Positions 42,622 through 52,289 of a stretch of DNA of 64,000 nt are shown here, one piece after another. The notes beneath the pieces were generated by a model, which worked only from the letters and a program-made list of their open reading frames with translations, ran no database searches and was not told where the DNA came from. The stretch is taken from NCBI GenBank assembly GCA_018401955.1, contig JAGYJT010000011.1, positions 20,097 through 84,096 on the forward strand. The letters run 5' to 3'. The translations under genes were made by a program, and so were the position numbers. This DNA is from Chitinophagales bacterium. Its GTDB lineage: Bacteria > Bacteroidota > Bacteroidia > Chitinophagales > CAIOSU01. Numbering within the stretch: position 1 is the first letter of the stretch; the number at the start of each line of letters is the position of its first letter.

Positions 42622-45600
42622 TCTTCTTCTTCAGTTTTTGGAGTCTCTTTTGGTACTTCTGGCACAGAGTTATCTTCCGGCTCTTTTTCCTGTTCTTTTT
42701 GTAACTCCTCTTCCCTTTTTTGTTTACTTTTTATCTTTCTAAAACTGTGCTGAAAGGATAGGCCCACACCCGTTCTATTAACATTGTTTTGGTACAAAAT
42801 ACTGTAGTCGGATGTGTTGAACACCTTAACCCTGTACTTACCGCTTTCGGTAAGTTTATATTCAATTACAAAATCGCCGGCCCATTGGGTAAACCCACTA
42901 CCTTGGTTGGGGTTGCCCGTATTGCTCTCTAGGTTTACATCTCCACCAGCTTTTATTACTAGTCGGTCGTTAAACAATTGTTGGCTCACATCTAGGCCAA
43001 GCGCGGTAACGGTATTGTTGGCATCGGTAGCCGAGTAGCCTTGGTAGGAATTTGCATCAATATTAACGGAGAACCCTTTTACTTTGCTGGTAAACTTACT
43101 TAGTTGTTGATTGATGAGACCGCTCACACTTTTTAGGGCAGCATTGGTTCCTGGTACACCTCCACCACCAATACCTGTGCTGCCATCGGTTATAAAACTG
43201 TTCATTAACAGTAGTGCAAATACTTGTGTGTTTAGGGTGCTCTGGTCTTGCCTAATTTGCTGTAAGCGCCTACTGGCAATGCTGCTTACCCCACTTTCAT
43301 CTTGCATGCGTATGTCAAACGATATTTCTGGGCTAGATAATCTGCCGCGCATGCTCAATACTACGTCTATTGGTTTAGGCTCGCGAGCATCTGATTGTTC
43401 TTGTGCGGATAGGGTAGTAGCCTGCTCTCCAATTAAGGCGTAAGTGCTTACGCTAGTTTTGTATATGGCATTGATGTATAGTTGGGCGTCCATAGGGTCT
43501 CCGCTCATATCAATACGGCTTCCTTTTTCAATAATAAACTTACGTTTCAAAAAGGCTTGGGTCATATTATAGTTGCCCCTAACTATCTCAAGCCCCCCTA
43601 TTATCGAAATGTTTCCCTTTGATGGGATGTTCACCGCTAAATTGCCTTCAGCTACTACTTCAAGTTGATCTCCAGTGGCTGCATCAATTACTACTACAAA
43701 TTCGGCATCATCTGTTACCTGTAGGTTTAGGGTTAAGTCGATGGGCAATGATGTTACCCGGTATCTTTTGGGTTGCGCAAGTGTATCGCCACTATTTGGG
43801 TTGTAGTATATTACATATGGTGCGTCTTGTATGCCATCCTCTAGCGTTAATGGCGATACGGTTACTTTCGTGCCTTTTTTTGTTACGGTTGATATATCAG
43901 CAATTGGTAGCGTAGGTGTGCCTGTAATACGGGCATTAACGCCTAGTATCAAATTGCCGTAAAATAGTTCTTTGATGTTTGGCTTAGTGTTTAAAAATTG
44001 AAAACCGCTGGTATTAAACCGCAAGTCAAACCTAAAATTGCTAAAATAACTGTGGTAAATAGAGCCGGAAAGATTAGCAGGTTCATTCCTTGCGTCTTTA
44101 ATTGTCAGTTTGTTTAGCGAAATTTCTTTGCTCGTGAAGTTCACTTTTTCATTATGCAACTGAAACTTAGTGCCCGCATACAATACAAAAGTTTTTACGC
44201 TATCAAAACCTATATAGCCATTTACTTCGGGCTCATTAAAAGTACCCTCAATACTGGCTTTGCCAAATAGATAACCTTCACTGTCTTTTACAAAATCTTT
44301 TAAAAACGGATCGAGTATTTTAAGCTCAATCTTTCCAATATCCAACTTACCTGAAATGCTTTTGGTATTAGTATTTATTTTCCCATCTAGCGAAAGGTTG
44401 TTGATGCCTTTAAGCAACACTTGCATGTCGATTTCTGGGCCTTTACGCACACCGGTAATGGATAAATCACCTACTGAGCTTAAGTTTATAACAATGTTAG
44501 ACACTTTCAAGTCAGATACTAAGTCTAGCCCCTCTGATAAATCGTATATGGTAGCTTGCCCATCAATGGTGCCAATAACATCAAGCCCACTAAATGCCAC
44601 CAAATCGGATAGCTCACCCAACGGAAAGTTGTTGAAACTTACACTCAGCGGGTTTTTGCCATTAGCACTATCAGGTGTATTAAATTGAAACTTCCTAGGT
44701 CCACGTTCAAAACCAAACCTATCAAAGGTCAACGCCTCAGGCGAAACGATCAATCTATTACCTTTGAGGTTTTTCCATTCATCACCGTTTAGTATCATAG
44801 GCCTATCAAAGGCAAACCAGTATTCGTCGTCTTTTTGTTGCATGTAGCCACCAAGCTTAAGGCGGTATAATGTTGTATCAGCATCATAAATCGATAAACC
44901 GTAACGTAGGCTATCATTACGGATAAAAGTATAGGCCTGCGTGTGGGGAATATTAATTTCGGTGCCATACTTTAAAGTATCAATCATTACCATTGCACCA
45001 AAAAGTTTGCCGCGCCCACCAGACCGTATTGTAACCATATTTATTGATAGGCTATCGTACTTTAAATCAGGCACTAGCGCGGTAATGATTAAGTCTCCTT
45101 TTTCATTATCAAACCTACCGGTAATTGAAGCCGTATCTAATATCAAGCCCGGCAAAACTATGTTTAGCAAAGGCTGCGGATTGCTTGCAGTTAGCAACAT
45201 GTCAAATTGCTGCGGCTCCTTCACCTTATATTGGTTAACTACGGTGTCACCTACATTATTGATGTAGGTAGTGATAAATGATTGCAACTCGCGAGGCAAT
45301 GCTTCAAGGTTATATTTGCCAGCGATATAACCATTGAGTAAAGGCGACCGTATTTCAATGGTTTTTCCGGTATCACTATCAAAAGCTTGCACAACAAAAC
45401 TGTCCATATTAAAAACTACGATACTATCGTTTACCTTAATATCGCTTATCACTGCCTTTCCATTTACATCGGTTGAGCTAAGGCCTTGCAAGTCCACGTT
45501 CATATCAAGGCTTATGCCCATTGGCGATTTAGCTAAGTTGAGCTTGTGCAGGTTAATGGTATCCAACGATGCCACGAAAGAGAAGTTGGCATTAGTGGTA

Positions 45601-47654
45601 TCAAGGTTTACTAGTCCGTCAAAATCAAACTTTAGGTTAGGGTCATCAATTTGTAACTTACCATTAAATTGTTTCTTGTCCACTTTACCACCTACGGCTA
45701 TATTGCGGTAAGTATATTCCATCGCTTCTATCTCGGTAATGTTTGCAATTATAACGGTATGTAGGCTATCAATACTTAAGCCTCTTCCTTCTAAGGTGGC
45801 CGTAAGGCTTACTTTTCCAAGGTCCTCAGTGCCTAGCAATTCTCCTAAATTAAAAGTATCTATTTCGATTTCACCATTGTACGAAGCATGCGTATAAGTA
45901 CTGTTAAAGTTTGCGGCCAAGTCTGCGGTTAAAGTACCTAGGTCGGTAGACAGTAATCCATCTAGGGACATATCTGTAATGGTGCCTTTAAAGGTGCCAG
46001 CATATGCCACGGTGCCCAATTTCATCACCAAATCTGGTAATGAATCACCAGTAAAAGGGGCAATTTCATTAGCAGTAGTTCTTAAGTAGTCTAGGTCAAC
46101 AGTAAATATGGTATTATCAATATCGGGCAAGCCAATAGCCTTAATGTTACCTGCCAAGCCTGTTTCTCCTTGGGTTTTAAGTAACACATTTTGTGCGTTT
46201 ATTGAGTCTAGTTTACCGCCTATGCTGCCTGTGAGGCTAACGGTTCCAAACTTTTTAATTTCTTTTGGTATCCCAATGTCGCCAAGTATAGCTACTATAT
46301 CATCGAAGTTAGTGATGAGTTTATTAAGTTCCAACTCAAAAGTTGCTGTTTTATAATCAGGCAATCCTCTTGCTGCACCGCTAATCTCTATTTGGGTAAC
46401 AGAGTTGGTTTGTAACTTAATTAAGTCAACATTTAAATCGTCAACGGTGCCATTGGCTTTTACAGCTATATCCAACATGGCCTGCCGGGCTTTTGGTGCT
46501 AAGATACTGTCCGTCCATAAAAAGGGTAGAAACGGCTCTAGGTCGCCAACTTTTATTTTGGTTTGCTTTAGGTCAAGATTAACAGCTAGGTTGGGGGCTA
46601 GGGTCAATAGGTCATTAAAGCTCTCGTACGCTGCTGTTGCATCCAGCTCAACCTTTATGCCCGGGGTAGCTAGGTTAAAACCTTGTATGTTAAGGTTTTT
46701 ATCGGTAAAGATTAGGTCGCCAGCTAAGTTATTTAACTGTAAACCTTCACCGGCATTTAGAGCGATGTTGTTAACATTGGCCTTTAAGGAGTTCCCTTCC
46801 CAAGCGGCATCTTCAATGGATGCATTTAGGTTAGTAATGTTCAAGTGGTTATAGTCAAACCCATCAATCTTTGGCTTGTCGGCCTGATTAATCTTTACGC
46901 TTAAGTTTTTCACTTCAAACCCATCGAGTGAAAAAGCCCATCCGATATCTGGTAAAATAAAAGCCATGCCAGTATCAACTGCGGTGCTTGAAATGGTAGT
47001 ATCAGCTTCTACAGTACTTGAACTCGAAATAGCTATATCAATTTTGCTGTTGGATATGACAATGTGTTCTCCGGCAATGATTTGGTTATTGAGGTCTAGT
47101 TTATCAAGCGCCAAATCAGCTTCATCAATATAAGTATCCAACTCAAGCCCATCCATGCTTAAGTGGAAACGTACATTGGTAAGGTAGGCTTGCCTAGCAG
47201 TAATAGCCCAATTGCTAGGTGTGGTGTCTACTGGTTTTGTTGAATCGCTAAACGCATCAATAATGTATTGGAAATTGAAATTACCCGTCTCGGGTGATTG
47301 ACTTAAACTACCGACGGCATCTCTTAATATTACCTTATCAATTTGTACTTCTTGGCTTAGGAGCCTCCAAATGCTAATATCCACCTCTAACATAGCGGCC
47401 GACAATAGGGTATCGCCGTTTGGCTCTTCAACATAAATGCCTTTAAGCATTACATTATCGATAAAATTGATTCGCACCCTATCTATACGGAATACCCCAC
47501 CCGTTTTTTCGGCTAATATAGCGGTAGCCTTAGTTGCAATATATGTTTGCACTGCCGGTATGCGCAATGAAACGAGCAAAAGCAATATTAAGCCTAAAAG
47601 CCCCAATAGGGCATAGGCGGAAATCTTCAAGAATCTTTTGAACACTGCTTTCAA
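42618..47654 (-). CDS. tamB: TamB: AsmA-like periplasm-spanning translocation/assembly module
   Basis: A 1678-aa protein with an N-terminal membrane anchor (about 11-30), a very long beta-rich region built of repeated short strands (the hydrophobic beta-taco groove expected of AsmA-like proteins), and a C-terminal TamB/DUF490 domain at about 1150-1640. An acidic, Pro-rich tail follows (about 1645-1678). It bridges inner and outer membranes and likely moves phospholipid to TamL. No ATG fits: the start is TTG 47654 (TTG-AAA-GCA) or GTG 47645. An in-frame TAA lies at 47667-47669, so a longer N-terminus is excluded. Confidence 0.92.
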   Translation of the reverse strand: MKAVFKRFLKISAYALLGLLGLILLLLVSLRIPAVQTYIATKATAILAEKTGGVFRIDRVRINFIDNVMLKGIYVEEPNGDTLLSAAMLEVDISIWRLLSQEVQIDKVILRDAVGSLSQSPETGNFNFQYIIDAFSDSTKPVDTTPSNWAITARQAYLTNVRFHLSMDGLELDTYIDEADLALDKLDLNNQIIAGEHIVISNSKIDIAISSSSTVEADTTISSTAVDTGMAFILPDIGWAFSLDGFEVKNLSVKINQADKPKIDGFDYNHLNITNLNASIEDAAWEGNSLKANVNNIALNAGEGLQLNNLAGDLIFTDKNLNIQGFNLATPGIKVELDATAAYESFNDLLTLAPNLAVNLDLKQTKIKVGDLEPFLPFLWTDSILAPKARQAMLDIAVKANGTVDDLNVDLIKLQTNSVTQIEISGAARGLPDYKTATFELELNKLITNFDDIVAILGDIGIPKEIKKFGTVSLTGSIGGKLDSINAQNVLLKTQGETGLAGNIKAIGLPDIDNTIFTVDLDYLRTTANEIAPFTGDSLPDLVMKLGTVAYAGTFKGTITDMSLDGLLSTDLGTLTADLAANFNSTYTHASYNGEIEIDTFNLGELLGTEDLGKVSLTATLEGRGLSIDSLHTVIIANITEIEAMEYTYRNIAVGGKVDKKQFNGKLQIDDPNLKFDFDGLVNLDTTNANFSFVASLDTINLHKLNLAKSPMGISLDMNVDLQGLSSTDVNGKAVISDIKVNDSIVVFNMDSFVVQAFDSDTGKTIEIRSPLLNGYIAGKYNLEALPRELQSFITTYINNVGDTVVNQYKVKEPQQFDMLLTASNPQPLLNIVLPGLILDTASITGRFDNEKGDLIITALVPDLKYDSLSINMVTIRSGGRGKLFGAMVMIDTLKYGTEINIPHTQAYTFIRNDSLRYGLSIYDADTTLYRLKLGGYMQQKDDEYWFAFDRPMILNGDEWKNLKGNRLIVSPEALTFDRFGFERGPRKFQFNTPDSANGKNPLSVSFNNFPLGELSDLVAFSGLDVIGTIDGQATIYDLSEGLDLVSDLKVSNIVINLSSVGDLSITGVRKGPEIDMQVLLKGINNLSLDGKINTNTKSISGKLDIGKIELKILDPFLKDFVKDSEGYLFGKASIEGTFNEPEVNGYIGFDSVKTFVLYAGTKFQLHNEKVNFTSKEISLNKLTIKDARNEPANLSGSIYHSYFSNFRFDLRFNTSGFQFLNTKPNIKELFYGNLILGVNARITGTPTLPIADISTVTKKGTKVTVSPLTLEDGIQDAPYVIYYNPNSGDTLAQPKRYRVTSLPIDLTLNLQVTDDAEFVVVIDAATGDQLEVVAEGNLAVNIPSKGNISIIGGLEIVRGNYNMTQAFLKRKFIIEKGSRIDMSGDPMDAQLYINAIYKTSVSTYALIGEQATTLSAQEQSDAREPKPIDVVLSMRGRLSSPEISFDIRMQDESGVSSIASRRLQQIRQDQSTLNTQVFALLLMNSFITDGSTGIGGGGVPGTNAALKSVSGLINQQLSKFTSKVKGFSVNIDANSYQGYSATDANNTVTALGLDVSQQLFNDRLVIKAGGDVNLESNTGNPNQGSGFTQWAGDFVIEYKLTESGKYRVKVFNTSDYSILYQNNVNRTGVGLSFQHSFRKIKSKQKREEELQKEQEKEPEDNSVPEVPKETPKTEEEE

Positions 47655-47661
47655 GATAAAG

Positions 47662-47669
47662 CAAAATTA
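47662..47669 (-). promoter_or_regulatory. candidate -7 element before tamB
   Basis: TAATTTTG on the minus strand matches TAnnTTTG. It sits 7 nt before TTG 47654, so the transcript would have almost no leader, unless GTG 47645 is the start. No clear TTG lies 17-20 nt upstream. Confidence 0.35.
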
Positions 47670-47737
47670 GCATTATGTTCTGACGCTTAAGGTATAACCT
47701 AAAAACGTTTGTTTCTAATATCTTTTTACTGCAAAAA

Positions 47738-48262
47738 CTAATCTAGTATAAACCTTACCGAAATGGCTAAGTCGCCTCTAATGAAACCTATGTATCGCAA
47801 TGCCGAAAAAGCGGGTTTGTAATCAATACCTAGATTTACTGGGGCGTTTTTGAAGGTATAACTGCAACCCACAATAGCATCAAGACCAACACCAAAATAA
47901 GCCTCGTCTCTGGCCCAATAAGGATTGCCGCCCCAAAATGGACCACGATCTCTGCCTCTAACCCTTGAGCCATAAAAACCTACGTGTGCTCCACCGCCAA
48001 AGTAAAGATCAAATTCAGGTGCTTTTTTAGCAGGATAAATGTGATATTCATACAAGCCTATTACCTCCCCACTTCTGCCACGCGCGCCAAAAATCATTTC
48101 CAGCCCTGATCGCTCATTAAAAAGGTGCTTATAAGTAATGCCAAACGGTGAGCCGACCCTAACACCTAGTGCATTTTTGTAATTCTGTGCAGTTGCTTGG
48201 GGTGCCAATGCGATAACCATCAGCGCCAACAAAGCGGGAATGGCGATATTCTTAATTTTCAT
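47738..48262 (-). CDS. small outer membrane beta-barrel-like protein
   Basis: A 174-aa exported protein (signal peptide about 1-25, A-T-A-Q). The mature part alternates hydrophobic and polar residues with aromatic ends, fitting an eight-strand barrel: G-V-R-V-G-S-P-F-G-I-T-Y, G-G-G-A-H-V-G-F-Y, and a final A-I-S-V-R-F. Barrels of this type occur widely in Bacteroidota and have no defined substrate. It lies upstream of tamB on the same strand but with an 83-nt gap and probably its own unit. Confidence 0.75.
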   Translation of the reverse strand: MKIKNIAIPALLALMVIALAPQATAQNYKNALGVRVGSPFGITYKHLFNERSGLEMIFGARGRSGEVIGLYEYHIYPAKKAPEFDLYFGGGAHVGFYGSRVRGRDRGPFWGGNPYWARDEAYFGVGLDAIVGCSYTFKNAPVNLGIDYKPAFSALRYIGFIRGDLAISVRFILD

Positions 48263-48415
48263 GCTGCTTAGTTTAGTTATTGGCTAGTAGGCAATTTGTA
48301 TGCTACATAACCAATAAACAATCAAGTATTTGATTGTCAGCAACTTAAATCAGTAAGCATATGGTATATTTATGGATGTGGGGAAAGTTGGGGCAATAAT
48401 TGTAGAATTGCCTCC

Positions 48416-49321
48416 CTACTTTTTACCCAATATTGACCACCTTAGCTCGTTTAGATACCACTTCAATTTCTCATATCGGCTTTTGCCTTCCAGCTCAACG
48501 CTTAATGCCGTAAATATGGCAGGGTTGAGTGCTCGCCTTACCTGTTTTCCGAGCCAAGTATCATTGGCATAAGGTAACTTTTGGTCAGAAAGATTTGGTT
48601 TCAGGGCAGGTAAAACATGCTTGAAAAATACATTTCTGTTATGCCAATACAAAGCATCATTTCGTTTCGGCATTACCTCCATGCCCAAGTGGGCAGTAAG
48701 GTGATGGTGGTCGAGCAATAAATAATTAGCGCTATGGGCAAACAAATTGTGCGCTAAAGTGGCCTCAATAAAAGGCATGCCGATAAGGATTTCGCCTAAA
48801 ACAAATTTTGGAAAAAGGGAGCGATGAAACACAAAGCAGTCAAAACCCGGATGTGGATTACCTGTTTCAGCCCATATTTGAGGTAGTTGCTCAACACCAG
48901 TGTATATGGGCGCAATCCTGCGCCTGTTAATTATTAGCGCATCGTGCCCTTGGTTGATATAGTTGGCCACTGCTTGATAAAAAAATGGCTGCAGTATTAT
49001 ATCTGCATTGGTATAAATCAAATATTCGGCATTGCTATTGTCATACAACGCACGTAATATGTCGCTGATAAATGGGAGTTTCTTATCAGTGTTCAACCCA
49101 TCAACATCCAACGCCGAGCGGTTTAAATAGGGTAGTTGTTTAAAGTGGCTCTCTACCATTACTTCGTCCTCGGGATAGCATATTGCCAATAAATCAACCT
49201 GGTCATTGTTTGCATACAAGCTTGCGATTTGCATTGAGTTAAACACCAATGGTTGCACCGTATGAAGTTCTGTTCCTTCGGGAGCATTAACCGGGTTGAT
49301 AATATGTGCTAGGTGTAACAA
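48416..49321 (-). CDS. glycosyltransferase-like protein
   Basis: A 301-aa protein with GT-A-like order: a first strand (L-A-H-I-I-N-P-V), a middle A-E-Y-L-I-Y-T-N-A-D-I-I motif in the place of the metal-binding D-x-D, and P-G-F-D-C-F-V-F near the acceptor site. The divergence keeps family assignment open. No ATG precedes the first strand: TTG 49321 is the best start, with an in-frame stop at 49340-49342. It is the first gene of the glycan island and reads away from the UbiA operon. Confidence 0.7.
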   Translation of the reverse strand: MLHLAHIINPVNAPEGTELHTVQPLVFNSMQIASLYANNDQVDLLAICYPEDEVMVESHFKQLPYLNRSALDVDGLNTDKKLPFISDILRALYDNSNAEYLIYTNADIILQPFFYQAVANYINQGHDALIINRRRIAPIYTGVEQLPQIWAETGNPHPGFDCFVFHRSLFPKFVLGEILIGMPFIEATLAHNLFAHSANYLLLDHHHLTAHLGMEVMPKRNDALYWHNRNVFFKHVLPALKPNLSDQKLPYANDTWLGKQVRRALNPAIFTALSVELEGKSRYEKLKWYLNELRWSILGKK

Positions 49322-49442
49322 GGGCAGGCTAAGCGCTTTTTAATAGCTATTTTACTAAATTAGCAAGAATAATAGGTATAATAGCAAAGACCACTAAGTA
49401 AATACCCAAAGTATACTAAGTATAAAATTCGCGCAGCACTTA

Positions 49443-50621
49443 ATGGCTTTAGATACCGCTAAATTTACACTTCCATCACCCACATGGCTACAAACGCTTC
49501 GCTACAATGAGTGGTGGCGTTTCAAGGTGCCGTTTTTATTAGGTATCTATTTCTGGCAAATCGATTTTGCTTCGGTAAACATGCAAATCCTATGGCAATA
49601 TGCGGCATTGTTAGTGGTATGGATGTTTGGTGCTGCTGGCTTCGGGTACTTTGTAAACGATTGTTTTGATATTGAACAAGATGCCGCTGCGGGCAAGCCC
49701 AATAAATCGGGCAATTTAAGTGTGCCTAGCAGGTGGCTGGTGGCTGTAGGTTTATTGGTAATAGCCTTATTGCCTTGGGTTTGGCTACCGGGCATGTTTC
49801 TCTCATATTTGCTAATTGGGGTGCATTTGCTCTCGTTTTTACTGTACTCCATACCGCCTATTCGTTTTAAAGAGCGATACTATTTGGGTGCTATTACCGA
49901 TGCGCTATATTCTTACTTTTTGCCAGTGCTTTTGGTGGCTTACACGGCTTGGATGGTAAATAACCTGCCGCCCAACTACTATGTACCAAGCACCAACCAA
50001 GGCCTCGCGCTTGCAGCTTGGGCCTTAGCTGCAGGTATTCGCAATATTATACAGCACCATATATTGGATAGGCGTAAAGACCGCATCTCGGGCACGGCCA
50101 ACATTATCAATAGGTATGGATTGAGGTTTAACGTAAACATGCTTCGTTGGTTATTTATACCTCTAGAGATTGCATTGTTTGCCGCCACCGTTTATTTTTC
50201 TGAGCACTATGAGGCATTATTATATAGCCTATTGGGGTTCTTCTGTATATGGCAATTGCTGCCAGTAGTTCGCATCAACCTCAGGCATCCGCTTAATTTA
50301 CGTTTCGATTTGGGCATGTTTACCCTCAATGCCTTTTATGAGATATACTTGCCCTTTGGCTTTTTGATAGCCTTTGCCATAGCACAGCCATGGTATTGGG
50401 CTACGATACTGCCATATCATTTCTTCTTCCCAAATCCTCTTATTTCCTTTACATTGTGGGTATTGGCGCTTATCTTCCATCACCTGGTATTGCGCTGGCT
50501 GTGGATTGTAAGGCTTATATTGAGCCGTATTGTTAACTATTCTATACATTATACCCGCGTAGCTTATCGCTATTCGAAAGGCATTAAACCCTACGACCCA
50601 AGAAAAAAGCATGACGCCTGA
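49443..50621 (+). CDS. UbiA-family prenyltransferase
   Basis: A 392-aa membrane enzyme with about eight or nine helices. The first Asp-rich site reads N72-D73-x-x-D76-x-x-x-D80 (N-D-C-F-D-I-E-Q-D) and the second H-H-I-L-D-R-R-K-D at about 203-211. They bind a prenyl diphosphate through magnesium. Some 80 C-terminal residues extend beyond the usual length. Being followed by glycosyltransferases with overlapping frames, it may make a prenyl-linked carrier as in decaprenyl-phosphate ribose synthesis, rather than ubiquinone or menaquinone (inference). Confidence 0.87.
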   Translation: MALDTAKFTLPSPTWLQTLRYNEWWRFKVPFLLGIYFWQIDFASVNMQILWQYAALLVVWMFGAAGFGYFVNDCFDIEQDAAAGKPNKSGNLSVPSRWLVAVGLLVIALLPWVWLPGMFLSYLLIGVHLLSFLLYSIPPIRFKERYYLGAITDALYSYFLPVLLVAYTAWMVNNLPPNYYVPSTNQGLALAAWALAAGIRNIIQHHILDRRKDRISGTANIINRYGLRFNVNMLRWLFIPLEIALFAATVYFSEHYEALLYSLLGFFCIWQLLPVVRINLRHPLNLRFDLGMFTLNAFYEIYLPFGFLIAFAIAQPWYWATILPYHFFFPNPLISFTLWVLALIFHHLVLRWLWIVRLILSRIVNYSIHYTRVAYRYSKGIKPYDPRKKHDA

Positions 50622-51447
50622 TAACCACATAGTAAACGGCCTATGGATTGGCACTAAGCTGAGCAATATTGAATTGCTTACCATGATGACTTTTATGGAG
50701 CAAGGCCATCGGTTTAGGTTGTGGGTTTACGAGCCGTTGGAGACCGCTATACCGCAAGGGGTAGAGCTTATGGATGCCAACATAATTATACCCGCTGAGC
50801 GTATTTTTAGGTATAAACACGCTAATGCATATGGGCACGGAAAAGGAAGCGTATCAGGGTTTTCAGATATTTTTAGGTACAAGCTATTGCACGACGAAGG
50901 CGGTTGGTGGGTTGATATGGATGTAGCTTGCCTTAAACCACTCAACTTTAAGGAGGAGTATGTTTTTAGAAACCACCACTCGCTTACCATGGTTGGCAAT
51001 GTGATGAAATGCCCAAAAGGCAGCATATTAATGTGGAACTGCTACGAAGAGGCGATGCAGAAGGTAACCGATGAAAACCGTGACTGGCATTTACCCATAC
51101 AGATATTAAATGATCAAATCGAAAGCCATGGGCTATCATCGTACATAAAGTCGGGCATATCAAACTATGATAAGTGGGATGAGCTAAAACGATTTGTGCT
51201 GGGCATGAAAACTCCACCCAGCAATTATTACTTTATACATTGGATGAACGAAGAGTGGCGCAGCAGGGGGCTTGATAAAAATAAGGTAAAGGCACGCACA
51301 CTTTTGGGTAAAATGATGATTGACCGGCGCTTAATGCCCGCTTACTACTCACTTTGGCATTTGATGCAAGAAGAGTTATATTACAGCAAGATAGCAACCT
51401 ATTTACCTTGGCTTAAAGATAAAACTCCACAATCATTACATAGATGA
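50611..51447 (+). CDS. GT32-like glycosyltransferase (DXD sugar-binding)
   Basis: A 278-aa enzyme. The N-terminal N-G-L-W-I-G and the D102-M-D104 motif in G-G-W-W-V-D-M-D-V-A match the Gly_transf_sug family, the catalytic part of capsule and mannosyl transferases. The D-x-D binds the metal and sugar nucleotide. It overlaps the UbiA gene by 11 nt and the next glycosyltransferase by 4 nt (ATGA), so the operon is tightly coupled. Donor and acceptor are unknown. Confidence 0.85.
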   Translation: MTPDNHIVNGLWIGTKLSNIELLTMMTFMEQGHRFRLWVYEPLETAIPQGVELMDANIIIPAERIFRYKHANAYGHGKGSVSGFSDIFRYKLLHDEGGWWVDMDVACLKPLNFKEEYVFRNHHSLTMVGNVMKCPKGSILMWNCYEEAMQKVTDENRDWHLPIQILNDQIESHGLSSYIKSGISNYDKWDELKRFVLGMKTPPSNYYFIHWMNEEWRSRGLDKNKVKARTLLGKMMIDRRLMPAYYSLWHLMQEELYYSKIATYLPWLKDKTPQSLHR

Positions 51448-52289
51448 AAACATTTTGTACCGTATCAACCCGCAGCCACTTGAACCAAACCTTGGGCTTG
51501 GTGCGCTCAGTTGCCGGATATGGCGGCCAGTGGGAGTTTAGAGTATTAGTAGTAGAGCCAGAGCAAGGGATAGTTGAAGGGTTTGAAGGTGATGTAAAGT
51601 ATACTATTGAAGGCCTGCATGCTTTGAGGCAAAACGAAAGTGCGGCTTCGCTAATGGACCACTATCGCAAAAAGCCTGATAACCTGAGGTGGTCGCTTAA
51701 GCCTATTTGGATGGAGTACTTGCTCGGGCAGGGTTACAATGAGGTGATTTATGTAGATAATGACATTGTGTTTTTTAACGATCCAAGCTTTTTGTTTGAT
51801 GAATTGAAAAATGCGAGCATATTGTTAAGTCCTCATTGGCGCATTAAAGAGCCTGACATAAATGTGGATTGGTTTATTGTAAACTTTAGAGACGGGGTAT
51901 ATAATGGTGGATTTGTGGGTGCTAGCCAAGATGGCGCCGAGGCGTTGCAGTGGTGGGCTAGATGTTGCGAGTTTGCCTGCGAAAAAGATTATCGCCGGGG
52001 CTTATTTGATGATCAAAAATACTTGGACTTAATGCCAGCAGCTTTTCAAAATGTGAAAATTTTGCAGCACCGTGGTTGCAACGTGGCCTTTTGGAATGCA
52101 CATGAAAATATTCGAAGCATAGAAAATGGGGAAGTGCTTATTAACGATGAGTACCCAGTGGTGTTTGTCCATTTTACCGATGATTTGATAAAACAAATAG
52201 ATAAAGGGCAAGAGCCCGAGCTAAAAAGACTGTGGATGCTGCACCAATCTAATAACTTGAAACAAATACAGCCCAATGGCGGTGAGTAA
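51444..52289 (+). CDS. GT8-like glycosyltransferase
   Basis: A 281-aa GT-A enzyme. The metal site is D105-N-D107 in Y-V-D-N-D-I-V-F-F-N, preceded by W-S-L-K-P-I-W. Then come N-G-G-F-V-G and the D-D-Q-K-Y-L-D motif near 200, both seen in retaining GT8-type enzymes. The C-terminus has V-H-F-T-D, again typical. It overlaps the genes on either side (4 nt and 14 nt). The product is likely a further step on the same glycan or glycolipid. Confidence 0.82.
   Translation: MKTFCTVSTRSHLNQTLGLVRSVAGYGGQWEFRVLVVEPEQGIVEGFEGDVKYTIEGLHALRQNESAASLMDHYRKKPDNLRWSLKPIWMEYLLGQGYNEVIYVDNDIVFFNDPSFLFDELKNASILLSPHWRIKEPDINVDWFIVNFRDGVYNGGFVGASQDGAEALQWWARCCEFACEKDYRRGLFDDQKYLDLMPAAFQNVKILQHRGCNVAFWNAHENIRSIENGEVLINDEYPVVFVHFTDDLIKQIDKGQEPELKRLWMLHQSNNLKQIQPNGGE

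Noticed and set aside
42618..47654. Repeat-rich adhesin
   Set aside because: The beta-rich repeats, single N-terminal anchor, C-terminal DUF490 domain and coupling to tamL identify TamB.
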